Source of the DNA: JAAYYM01 sp964483395
GTDB taxonomy: Bacteria; Bacillota; Clostridia; Lachnospirales; Lachnospiraceae
Assembly: GCA_964483395.1 (NCBI GenBank)
Contig: CAZABT010000001.1
Span: forward strand, 1 to 64,000
Direction: 5' to 3'
DNA length: 64,000 nt
The notes beneath the pieces are model-generated. The model searched no databases and had not been told where the DNA came from. It worked only from the letters and a program-made list of their open reading frames with translations. Of this stretch, positions 53,232 through 60,935 are shown one piece after another. Numbering within the stretch: the stretch's first letter is position 1; each line of letters opens with the position of its first letter. The position numbers and the translations under genes were made by a program.

Positions 53232-54542
53232 ATGGACACGATCTGGCATGCGATACCGCATTTACAGATGATTTTCCTGCCGCGCATATTGGAAGCGATT
53301 GCAATCAGGGAGTTTATGGACATTGTAGTTGTCAGAAGATATAAAAGACAGGTGTACTATATTATATGGTATCCTGTTTTCGTTTTGTGGCTGTACGCAG
53401 TCTCACTGCTTGCAATACCGGAGCCGGCAGAGCTTTTGGTCAACATGCTTTTTTCTCTGTTTACAGTATCACTGCTGTATACGGGAAGTAAGGTGCAGTA
53501 TTTGGCAGCTGCGGTCATAGCAATTGCGGGAAATAAGCTTTTTGATATCTTTATGACGCAGGGTTATGCGCTGCTGTTTCACATTGATATAAAAAGTGTC
53601 GCAGCCAACAGTGTTGAGCTGTTCGGAGTGATCATGCTGACAAAGCTCACGGAAATGCTGCTTGTTAAGATTATGCGAGGAATCGTGGGCTGCCGGAGAA
53701 TTAAGGGCTTAAAGAATGAGGATTACTTCTTGTACTTTCTCATGCCGATTGTCAGTGTTGTCGTTATGAACCTGCTGTTTGCCGATTGTGTCCGGCACGG
53801 AACCATGTCAGATATACTGATGTATGCAATGCTGGGAATTGTGGTGCTGGATATTGCAATCTTCCACATGATGCACAGAATGGAGTCTTATTATAAGTCA
53901 GAGAGCAACCTGCGTGTTTTGTACAGTCAGGCGACGGCGCAGATGGAAAATATAGCGGCAGTAGAACAGACGCATAAAAGGCTGCGGCAGATTTCACACG
54001 GAATCACAACACAGCTGTCAGCGATCGAAACGCTGCTGAGACATCATAAATATCAGGAAGCCGAGGATTATCTGAAGAGCATAACGGATACGGTTGAGCA
54101 GGATATGCTTCCGATTCATACAAACAATGTCGTTGTAGATGCCCTGCTGAACCAGAAATATATTCTGGCTCATGCTAAGGGAATCAAGATGCAGTTTGAC
54201 ATTCAGGACTTACAGAATCTTCGGATCAGGACGACGGACATGGTATCGATCCTGTCCAATGGATTGAATAATGCAATAGAAGCCTGTCAGGCTGTTGAGG
54301 GAAACCGGATGATCGAACTTAAAATCATCAATGGAGATTCGGAACTGTTGATTTCGATTCAGAATACGGTTCGGCAGGATATTGCAATCGAAGGCAGTCT
54401 GATTCCGACATCAAAAGCAGATAAGTTTCATCATGGCTTGGGTCTGGAAGGCATCAATGCCGTTGTAAAACGATATAACGGAACGTTGTTTTTGGAGTGC
54501 GAAAACAGGATTTTTAAGCTGATTGCAGTTATAAACTCCTGA
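53232..54542 (+). CDS. AgrC-like sensor histidine kinase
   Basis: A 436-residue GHKL-type kinase. Six or seven helices fill residues 1-215. The dimerisation segment has LRQISHGITTQL with the likely phosphorylated His256. A short ATPase domain follows with the N-box LNNAIEAC near residue 352 and the G-box HHGLGLEGI near residue 400. It resembles AgrC/ComD peptide receptors, but no signal peptide (AgrD-like) or AgrB protease gene is found in the window. AAAGGGGG precedes the ATG. The signal may be an external peptide or a change in the envelope. Confidence 0.9.
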   Translation: MDTIWHAIPHLQMIFLPRILEAIAIREFMDIVVVRRYKRQVYYIIWYPVFVLWLYAVSLLAIPEPAELLVNMLFSLFTVSLLYTGSKVQYLAAAVIAIAGNKLFDIFMTQGYALLFHIDIKSVAANSVELFGVIMLTKLTEMLLVKIMRGIVGCRRIKGLKNEDYFLYFLMPIVSVVVMNLLFADCVRHGTMSDILMYAMLGIVVLDIAIFHMMHRMESYYKSESNLRVLYSQATAQMENIAAVEQTHKRLRQISHGITTQLSAIETLLRHHKYQEAEDYLKSITDTVEQDMLPIHTNNVVVDALLNQKYILAHAKGIKMQFDIQDLQNLRIRTTDMVSILSNGLNNAIEACQAVEGNRMIELKIINGDSELLISIQNTVRQDIAIEGSLIPTSKADKFHHGLGLEGINAVVKRYNGTLFLECENRIFKLIAVINS

Positions 54543-54553
54543 AAAAACATAAC

Positions 54554-54600
54554 TGTAAACAAATTGTAAACAACATTTCATGTTTATTTACAAGAAATGT
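54554..54600 (+). repeat. Paired direct repeat and inverted repeat upstream of the Spo0A-C gene
   Basis: TGTAAAC occurs at 54554-54560 and again at 54565-54571, a spacing of 11 bases. It is followed by ACATTTC (54573-54579) and its exact complement GAAATGT (54594-54600), which form an inverted repeat around 14 bases. The second arm lies within the promoter candidate 54587-54615. The arrangement looks like one or two operators in the gap between the kinase and the Spo0A-C regulator. Confidence 0.5.
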
Positions 54601-54615
54601 ATCAAATGGTAAAGT
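54587..54615 (+). promoter_or_regulatory. Candidate promoter for the Spo0A-C protein gene
   Basis: TTTACA at 54587-54592 (one mismatch to TTGACA) and TAAAGT at 54610-54615 (two mismatches) are 17 bases apart. A further short hairpin, GTCTG (54642-54646) with CAGAC (54651-54655), lies in the leader just before the start at 54671. Confidence 0.4.
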
Positions 54616-54670
54616 TTCTCTGGGGAGTAAGCGAGAATGCTGTCTGACGGCAGACCGGGGGGTCAATTCA

Positions 54671-55051
54671 GTGGTTGAATCAGCAGCGGATCTAGAGATT
54701 CATGTAACAGAAGTATTACGGCAGGTGGGAGTACCGGCCAGGCTGACGGGCTATCATTATCTGCGGGAAGCGATCATGATGCTTGTGGATGATATGGAGA
54801 TTTCCCATTCTATCACTAAGGTATTGTATTATGATGTGGCAAAAAAGCACCATTCAACAACGGAGAAGGTTGAGAGAGCCATACGTACGGCAGTGGAGGT
54901 CTCTTGGGAAAGAGGTAATTCCCAAGTGTTTGAACAGATATTTGGATATTCTGTGATCAGCGGACGAAAAAAGCCCTGCAATTCGGAATATATGGTTCAG
55001 ATTGCTGATCAGATACGGTTAAAGAGAAAATATCAAACACCCTTGATTTAA
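54671..55051 (+). CDS. Stand-alone Spo0A C-terminal DNA-binding domain protein
   Basis: A 126-residue protein that matches the DNA-binding domain of the sporulation regulator Spo0A over nearly its whole length. The matching segments are VPARLTGYHYLREAI near residue 20, SITKVLYYDVAKKHHSTTEKVERAIR near residue 43, and VSWERGNSQVFEQIFGY near residue 76. The receiver domain is absent, so control must be by expression or another partner. It starts at GTG with a GGGGGG stretch upstream. Spo0A-C acts by binding boxes of the form TGTCGAA, so this protein could compete with or mimic Spo0A at promoters of surface genes. The last bases overlap a convergent gene and a terminator. Confidence 0.92.
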   Translation: MVESAADLEIHVTEVLRQVGVPARLTGYHYLREAIMMLVDDMEISHSITKVLYYDVAKKHHSTTEKVERAIRTAVEVSWERGNSQVFEQIFGYSVISGRKKPCNSEYMVQIADQIRLKRKYQTPLI

Positions 55052-55069
55052 TTCAGGGGTGTTCTTTTT
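55036..55069 (+). terminator. Intrinsic terminator after the Spo0A-C gene
   Basis: AACACCC (55036-55042) pairs with GGGTGTT (55057-55063), followed by CTTTTT (to 55069). The stem contains the stop codon of the + gene in its loop. Because the minus-strand gene 55048-55311 ends in the same place, the sequence may also help end its transcript. Confidence 0.75.
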
Positions 55070-55311
55070 GTCCAGGTCTGATACCGTTTGGTTCGCTTGG
55101 AAAAGCGATAGGTGGCGTGCATGGCACGGCGGAAGTGCTCATCAGACAGCCGGGATAATATTTGAGTGCGTTCTGTCGGAGAATAATTCACATAATCATT
55201 AAACTGCAGCTTCATTTCCTGCAGCTGCAGTCCGCATTTCAAACATTCATGCTGATGTCCGCTGAGCATGAAGATCTGATGACAATTATGGCAGTAGTGT
55301 AAATACATCAT
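55048..55311 (-). CDS. Small zinc-ribbon protein
   Basis: An 87-residue protein with two CxxC pairs, Cys7-Cys10 and Cys23-Cys26, which should bind one zinc ion. A basic C-terminal half rich in Arg and Tyr follows. GGGAGG lies 8 bases before the ATG on this strand, which makes it a real gene. Family unknown. The fold suggests nucleic-acid or protein binding, and a role as a small regulator is possible. It ends with a 4-base overlap with the Spo0A-C gene on the other strand, so the two genes are convergent. Confidence 0.75.
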   Translation of the reverse strand: MMYLHYCHNCHQIFMLSGHQHECLKCGLQLQEMKLQFNDYVNYSPTERTQILSRLSDEHFRRAMHATYRFSKRTKRYQTWTKRTPLN

Positions 55312-55343
55312 AACTTAACCTCCCTGATACTGTTTCCATGTAA

Positions 55344-55372
55344 ATTTAAATATAAATTCATGTTGCTGTCAA
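55344..55372 (-). promoter_or_regulatory. Weak candidate promoter for the zinc-ribbon gene
   Basis: On the minus strand TTGACA (55367-55372) is a perfect -35 box, and TTAAAT (55344-55349) lies 17 bases away with four of six matches to the -10 box. The leader would be about 25 bases. Confidence 0.35.
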
Positions 55373-55437
55373 TTGCGTACAAATAAATAACAGGAGAATA
55401 CAGAAAATCATTGTGCCTGAAATGCTGTTTTATGTCG

Positions 55438-55474
55438 AAAAAGCGCCTCTGCGAGCGTAAGAGATGTGCTTTTT
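55438..55474. terminator. Candidate bidirectional intrinsic terminator
   Basis: AAAAAGCGCCTCT (55438-55450) pairs with the segment ending in GCTTTTT at 55474. There are twelve pairs (one a G-T wobble) and a single mismatch. The stem starts with A5 and ends with T5, so it could stop transcription in both directions. It separates the regulator genes from the rhamnose operon. The -35 box of the rmlB promoter begins three bases after it. Confidence 0.6.
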
Positions 55475-55476
55475 GG

Positions 55477-55505
55477 TTGTAATATCCGGCAGTTAATGTT
55501 ATAAT
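55477..55505 (+). promoter_or_regulatory. Promoter for the rmlB operon (module E)
   Basis: TTGTAA at 55477-55482 and a perfect TATAAT at 55500-55505 are 17 bases apart. The leader before ATG 55544 is about 30 bases and contains GGAGGAG at 55530-55536. The rest of the 55312-55543 gap holds the terminator hairpin and no coding sequence. Confidence 0.65.
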
Positions 55506-55543
55506 ACTACGAGATTATGTAAATTGACCGGAGGAGAAATCAT

Positions 55544-56617
55544 ATGAGGACTTATTTGGTAACAGGCGGAGCCGGATTCATTGGTTCAAATTATATTCAA
55601 TATATGTTTCATAAGTATGATCAGGAGATTCGCATCATCAATGTGGATGCACTGACCTATGCGGGTAATCTTGAAAATTTAAAGAATGTAGCAGAAAGGG
55701 ATAATTATACCTTTATTAAGGCTGATATCTGCGACAGACAGGCAATCGAAGCGATTTTTGCCAAATATGATATCGACAGAGTGGTTCATTTTGCAGCAGA
55801 AAGTCATGTAGACAGAAGCATTAAGAACCCGGAGATATTTGTACAGACGAATGTTTTAGGCACACTTGTGATGCTGAATTGCGCAAAGAAGGCATGGGAA
55901 ACCGAGGAAGGCTTCAAGGAAGGAAAGAAATTCCTTCATGTATCGACGGATGAAGTGTATGGCTCACTGGAAAAGGAAGATGAATATTTCTACGAGACGA
56001 CTCCTTATGATCCGCACAGTCCCTATTCAGCCAGCAAGGCATCCTCTGATATGATTGTAAAGTCGTACATTGATACCTTCAAGTTCCCGGCAAATATTAC
56101 AAACTGCAGTAATAATTATGGGCCGTATCAGTTTCCGGAGAAGCTGATTCCACTGATCATCAACAATACCCTTCAGGGCAAGAAGCTTCCAGTATACGGT
56201 GATGGCAAGAATGTGCGTGACTGGCTTTATGTAGAAGATCATGCCAAGGCTATTGATATGGTGCAGGAGCAGGGCAGACTCGGACAGACCTATAATATCG
56301 GCGGACATAATGAAAAGCAGAATATTGAAATTATCCATATCATTATTGATACCATTCATGATATGCTTTCGGATTCTGATCCGAGAAAGGCACATGTCAA
56401 TACAGATCTCATTACTTATGTGGAAGACCGCAAGGGTCATGACAGACGTTATGCGATTGCACCGGATAAGATCAAATCAGAGATCGGCTGGCAGCCGGAA
56501 ACCATGTTTGCCGAAGGTATTAAGAAGACAATCCAGTGGTATTTTGAAAATGAAGCATGGATGAACAATGTCACCAGTGGTGATTACCAGAAGTATTATA
56601 AGGAGATGTATCAATGA
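55544..56617 (+). CDS. rmlB: dTDP-glucose 4,6-dehydratase RmlB
   Basis: A 357-residue short-chain dehydrogenase that makes dTDP-4-keto-6-deoxyglucose, the second step to dTDP-L-rhamnose. Visible are the NAD loop TGGAGFIGSNYIQY, the active site STDEVYGSLEKED near residue 135 (with the Asp-Glu pair of this family), and the catalytic Tyr-x3-Lys in SPYSASKASSD near residue 165. CSNNYGPYQFPEKLIP near residue 187 is also diagnostic. It is the first gene behind the promoter at 55477 and overlaps rmlA by ATGA. Its product could also feed the FdtB-like aminotransferase at 38318. Confidence 0.96.
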   Translation: MRTYLVTGGAGFIGSNYIQYMFHKYDQEIRIINVDALTYAGNLENLKNVAERDNYTFIKADICDRQAIEAIFAKYDIDRVVHFAAESHVDRSIKNPEIFVQTNVLGTLVMLNCAKKAWETEEGFKEGKKFLHVSTDEVYGSLEKEDEYFYETTPYDPHSPYSASKASSDMIVKSYIDTFKFPANITNCSNNYGPYQFPEKLIPLIINNTLQGKKLPVYGDGKNVRDWLYVEDHAKAIDMVQEQGRLGQTYNIGGHNEKQNIEIIHIIIDTIHDMLSDSDPRKAHVNTDLITYVEDRKGHDRRYAIAPDKIKSEIGWQPETMFAEGIKKTIQWYFENEAWMNNVTSGDYQKYYKEMYQ

Positions 56618-57483
56618 AAGGAATCATATTAGCCGGAGGTTCGGGCACAAGACTGTATCCGCTGACCAAAGCTGTCAGCAAACAGATGATGCCGGTTTAT
56701 GACAAGCCGATGATCTACTATCCGTTGTCTATTCTGATGTTGGCCGGAATACGGGAAATATTGATTATATCGACGCCAAGAGACCTGCCGATGTTTGAAA
56801 ATCTTTTCGGTACGGGAGAGCAGCTTGGCTTGAAAATGTCCTATGCGGTACAAACGGAGCCGAGAGGGCTTGCGGATGCATTTATCGTTGGTGAGGAATT
56901 TATCGGGAATGACAGAGTGGCTTTGATTCTGGGCGATAATATTTTTTACGGACAGAGCTTTTCCAAAATGCTGCGGGAGGTTGCAGCCAGAGAAAAAGGT
57001 GCAACGATCTTCGGATACTATGTCAGAGATCCGCGTGAATACGGTGTTGTGGAATTTGATGAGAACGGTATGGCGATTTCCATAGAGGAAAAGCCGGAGA
57101 AACCAAAATCAAATTATGCAGTTCCGGGGCTTTATTTCTACGATCGGGATGTCGTGGAAATCGCCAAAAATGTGAAGCCCTCAGCCAGAGGGGAGATTGA
57201 GATTACAAGTGTGAACAATGCATATCTGCTGAGGGGCGATTTGCATGTACAGACATTGGGCCGTGGATTTGCATGGCTGGATACGGGTAATCATGATATG
57301 CTTTTGGATGCGGCAGATTTTGTGGCGGCATTTCAGAAAAGGCAGGGTATGTATATTTCCTGCATCGAGGAAATCGCATACAGAAGAGGTTTTATAAACA
57401 GGGAGCAGTTGATTTCGCTGGCACAGCCGTTACTCAAGACAGAATATGGACAATATTTAATCGATGTGGCAAACGGGTTATAG
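56614..57483 (+). CDS. rmlA: Glucose-1-phosphate thymidylyltransferase RmlA
   Basis: A 289-residue nucleotidyltransferase that makes dTDP-glucose from glucose-1-phosphate and dTTP. The N-terminus GIILAGGSGTRLYPLTKAVS is the signature, followed by KQMMPVYDKPMIYYPLS and LGDNIFYGQSFSKML near residue 108. The length is standard. It follows rmlB with an ATGA overlap and precedes an unrelated surface protein gene instead of rmlC. Confidence 0.96.
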   Translation: MKGIILAGGSGTRLYPLTKAVSKQMMPVYDKPMIYYPLSILMLAGIREILIISTPRDLPMFENLFGTGEQLGLKMSYAVQTEPRGLADAFIVGEEFIGNDRVALILGDNIFYGQSFSKMLREVAAREKGATIFGYYVRDPREYGVVEFDENGMAISIEEKPEKPKSNYAVPGLYFYDRDVVEIAKNVKPSARGEIEITSVNNAYLLRGDLHVQTLGRGFAWLDTGNHDMLLDAADFVAAFQKRQGMYISCIEEIAYRRGFINREQLISLAQPLLKTEYGQYLIDVANGL

Positions 57484-57504
57484 GAAATCGGAGGTAAGGA
57501 GTAT

Positions 57505-60330
57505 ATGACGGGAAAAGATAAGGGGAATCTTGACCGGATTTTAGAGGGAAATGCAGAACCGAAAAAGGTTCGAAGACGTGTCAAGAAGCAGCCGGAGAAC
57601 AAAAAGACTTCGACAGCAAAAATGAAAAAGCAGCCACAGAAGGGAACGGCTGTAGATTATTATGCAAACACCGGCTACACACCGGGCAGAGAGTTGACGA
57701 CAGATGATATCGGGCCGAGTAAATTCCGGCAGAAATCAGCTGACTGGATGTCTGACATGGAGGAGTCTGTGCGTGAGGAGCACAGGGCACAACAGGAAGG
57801 CTTTCAATTCGGAAAGTGGCTTAAATCCCGGACGCCGCTGCAGTGGGCAGCAGGCTTTATGGCAATTGTGCTTTTGATTACATCTGTTACGGGTACGGTG
57901 GTATATGCAAATTATCAGGGAGAACAGAGGCTGACAGAGGCATTTGCAACTCTTGAGACTTATAAGGAACTGGCGGCAGCAACTGAGATGACCTCAGCGG
58001 TGCTGGAGACGGTTGAGGTGCCGTTGGCAATGGAAGAGGCGCCTGAACAGGAGGAAGCGGACGTGAAAACGCTTTCTCTTGTACTGACTTCTGTAGAAAA
58101 GGATCTGAAAATCAAGGTCGTAGACGGAGAAGATACTCTGGTCAAAGGTGTCCCATGGAAAGTCAAAGTGACGGATGAAGATGGCAAAGCTACAGAGCTT
58201 ATAGATGATGATCAGGATGGAGTCATTCATGCAACGGACCTTTCGGCTGGAGATTATTCGGTTGCACTGGTGCAGGATGATTCCGTTACAGACTATACAT
58301 TCCCAACTGAGCCTATGACAGTAGCAGTGAAGGCAAAAGTAGAATATAAGGTGATTCAGGATATTCGGGATGAAATCAAGAAAGAATCAGAGATCAATGT
58401 GGCTGCCGAGGATACAGGCGGCAGACAGGCAGCAGATGTCGAGGCAGCTCCGGTACTGACGGATACGGTGGAATTCGTAGAATCCACCAAGACGCCAAAG
58501 GGAACATCTGTGGACGGATATGAAGAGGCAAAACCGGCTTATGCGGGTGACCTTTCTTTGGCAAAGGTTCCGTCTCTGACAATGGCATTTGTCACGACCG
58601 TGTTTGACAGACTGCGTGCAGCAGCAACGACAAAGGTATCCTCGGATCAGATTTTAAGCATGCCGGTTGGTCTGCTGAGTACGAATCCGACCGTTTCAGC
58701 AAACGGTATTTCCATATCACCGGCCACCCTGACGATTGTGAAAGGCAGCACAAGCAATCTCAGTGCAGTGATCACACCAAGCAATGCAACGAATCAGAGT
58801 GTCAGCTGGTCTTCGAGCAATGATGCGGTTGCTTCGGTCAGCAATGGTACAGTTACAGCCAAAGAAGCGGGAACAGCGACGATTACAGCTTCTGTTGAGG
58901 GCATTTCCAATACCTGTGTGGTGACGGTTACAGCATCCACGACATATACATTTACGGTGACAGCTCCGACAGGACTGCGCGTAAAGGGAGCAACCGGAAC
59001 CATGACTTACAGCGGCAGCGGAAGCAATGGTGAAACAATCAGCTCTGTCACATATGCGGGCTATGATACCTCTTTGGTTTCCATTGCCAATCAGACAGTG
59101 ACTTTACTCAAGGACTGCACGGCGGCAGCAACGACCACCTTTAATGCAACGGCGAAGTACAGTGACGGACATCAAGAGACAAAGGCGGTGACGCTGACGG
59201 TTCAGCCGAATGATACGAAGTCTTTGACGGTTACAGGGGCAGATACGGTCAAGGTTGGAGAATCAATTACCCTGACGGCACAGGTATCACCGACAACCGA
59301 TACACTGAGCTGGTCGAGCAGTGATGCTTCGGTCGCAACGGTATCAAGTACAGGTGTTGTAACAGGTGTCAAGGCAAGCAGCAATAAAGTAACGATTTCA
59401 GTTACAAGCAGCAGCAATATCACAGCGAAGAAGGAAATTACGGTCACTGCGAAGGCCGCGGATGATGCACAATTGTATGATTCTGAAAAGAATGCGTTGT
59501 ATGTATTGGAAAACGGCACCTATAGACTGGCAAAATATAAAGATTATGCGGCAAATAAGACTCAGAAATTTTACAGAGCTGCCAAAATAGACGAATATCT
59601 CTACACAGGCTGGCAGACGCTTGAAGGCATTACTTATTATTTTAAGAAGGATAATACCAAAGTCACCGGCGAACAGATTATTGGCGGAGTAAAATACAGC
59701 TTTGCATCAGACGGAGCTTTGTCACAGGGCTCTGGAACACTTGGCATTGATGTATCGAAGTATCAGCCGAATATCAACTGGGCATCAGTCAAAGCATCCG
59801 GCATCAGCTATGTTATCATCCGCTGCGGATATCGTGGAGCATCTACGGGTGCACTGATCGAAGATCCGTATTTCAGATCACACATCAAGGGAGCGAAGGC
59901 GGCAGGACTGAAGGTCGGCGTATACTTCTTTACGACTGCGGTGACAGAGGCTGAGGCAGTTGAGGAAGCCAGTATGTGTGCGGCATTGTGTTCCGGTTAT
60001 GGCTTGAATTATCCGGTATTTATGGACTGCGAAAGCAGTGGCAGACCGGGCTATATGAATTTGTCGGCGGCACAGAGAACGTCTATCATCAAGGCATTCT
60101 GCTCAACCATTCGTTCGGCAGGTTATACGCCGGGTGTTTATGCAAATAAGACATGGCTTACAAGTTATATGAATACCTCTGAGCTTGGCGGTTACAAGAT
60201 CTGGCTGGCGCAGTATAACTCAACAGTGACCTATAAGGGCCGTTATGACCTCTGGCAGTTTACCTCAAAAGGCTCTGTCAATGGTATTTCAGGCAATGTA
60301 GATATGAACCAATCGTACCTTGGCTACTAA
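57505..60330 (+). CDS. Membrane-anchored Ig-like (Big2) protein with C-terminal GH25 lysozyme-like domain
   Basis: A 941-residue surface protein. Residues 1-110 are cytoplasmic and very basic. One helix (about 112-134) follows, so the rest is outside (type II). A spacer of about 260 residues leads to bacterial Ig-like Big2 domains, one near 394-476 (SISPATLTIVKGSTSNL) and another near 570-650. After these come short cell-wall-binding-like repeats (EYLYTGWQTLEGITYYFKKDN). The GH25 domain from about 745 has Asp749 (GIDVSKYQ), then Asp841 and Glu843 in FMDCESS, the catalytic pair of the muramidase family. AAGGAG precedes the ATG. It could cleave peptidoglycan to let the polymer pass or be attached. 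Its place between rmlA and rmlC is unusual. Confidence 0.9.
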   Translation: MTGKDKGNLDRILEGNAEPKKVRRRVKKQPENKKTSTAKMKKQPQKGTAVDYYANTGYTPGRELTTDDIGPSKFRQKSADWMSDMEESVREEHRAQQEGFQFGKWLKSRTPLQWAAGFMAIVLLITSVTGTVVYANYQGEQRLTEAFATLETYKELAAATEMTSAVLETVEVPLAMEEAPEQEEADVKTLSLVLTSVEKDLKIKVVDGEDTLVKGVPWKVKVTDEDGKATELIDDDQDGVIHATDLSAGDYSVALVQDDSVTDYTFPTEPMTVAVKAKVEYKVIQDIRDEIKKESEINVAAEDTGGRQAADVEAAPVLTDTVEFVESTKTPKGTSVDGYEEAKPAYAGDLSLAKVPSLTMAFVTTVFDRLRAAATTKVSSDQILSMPVGLLSTNPTVSANGISISPATLTIVKGSTSNLSAVITPSNATNQSVSWSSSNDAVASVSNGTVTAKEAGTATITASVEGISNTCVVTVTASTTYTFTVTAPTGLRVKGATGTMTYSGSGSNGETISSVTYAGYDTSLVSIANQTVTLLKDCTAAATTTFNATAKYSDGHQETKAVTLTVQPNDTKSLTVTGADTVKVGESITLTAQVSPTTDTLSWSSSDASVATVSSTGVVTGVKASSNKVTISVTSSSNITAKKEITVTAKAADDAQLYDSEKNALYVLENGTYRLAKYKDYAANKTQKFYRAAKIDEYLYTGWQTLEGITYYFKKDNTKVTGEQIIGGVKYSFASDGALSQGSGTLGIDVSKYQPNINWASVKASGISYVIIRCGYRGASTGALIEDPYFRSHIKGAKAAGLKVGVYFFTTAVTEAEAVEEASMCAALCSGYGLNYPVFMDCESSGRPGYMNLSAAQRTSIIKAFCSTIRSAGYTPGVYANKTWLTSYMNTSELGGYKIWLAQYNSTVTYKGRYDLWQFTSKGSVNGISGNVDMNQSYLGY

Positions 60331-60368
60331 AGGAAGCAGGGTATAGAAAAATTTTATATAGGAGCGTA

Positions 60369-60935
60369 ATGAAAATGGGAAAGATAACAGTGGAGACTTG
60401 TCATATTGAAGGACTCAAGGTGATCACACCAACGGTTTTCGGAGACAAGCGGGGATATTTTATGGAGACGTATAACTATAACGACTTCAAGGAAGCCGGA
60501 ATCGACATGGAGTTTGTGCAGGACAATCAGTCAGCTTCCAAGAAAGGAGTGCTTCGAGGTCTTCACTTCCAGATTCATTATCCGCAGGATAAGCTTGTTC
60601 GTGTCATCAGAGGAGAGGTATTTGATGTAGTTGTAGATATGAGAGAAGGCTCTGCAACCTATGGTGAATGGTTTGGAGTCAGACTTTCAGAAGAAAATAA
60701 GAAGATGTTCTTTATCCCAAAGGGGTTTGCACATGGCTTTCTGGTATTGTCCGATTATGCTGAGTTTGCCTATAAATGTACGGATTTTTATCATCCGAAT
60801 GATGAAGGCGGCGTACTTTGGAGCGATGAGGAAATCGGAATCGAATGGCCGATTGAAGAGGGTATGGAGCTTACGATATCCGAAAAAGACACTAAATGGG
60901 GTAAACTTTCATGTCTAAAAAAGCAAGAATCATAA
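60369..60935 (+). CDS. rmlC: dTDP-4-dehydrorhamnose 3,5-epimerase RmlC
   Basis: A 188-residue cupin enzyme, the third step to dTDP-L-rhamnose. Motifs are DKRGYFMETYNYNDF near residue 25, FVQDNQSASKKGVLRGLHFQ near residue 48 with the catalytic His, and FIPKGFAHGFLVLS near residue 114. ATG 60369 or ATG 60375 are both possible given AGGAG upstream. The 3' end overlaps the ABC permease gene by 25 bases. The reductase rmlD that would finish the pathway is not in the window. Confidence 0.95.
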   Translation: MKMGKITVETCHIEGLKVITPTVFGDKRGYFMETYNYNDFKEAGIDMEFVQDNQSASKKGVLRGLHFQIHYPQDKLVRVIRGEVFDVVVDMREGSATYGEWFGVRLSEENKKMFFIPKGFAHGFLVLSDYAEFAYKCTDFYHPNDEGGVLWSDEEIGIEWPIEEGMELTISEKDTKWGKLSCLKKQES

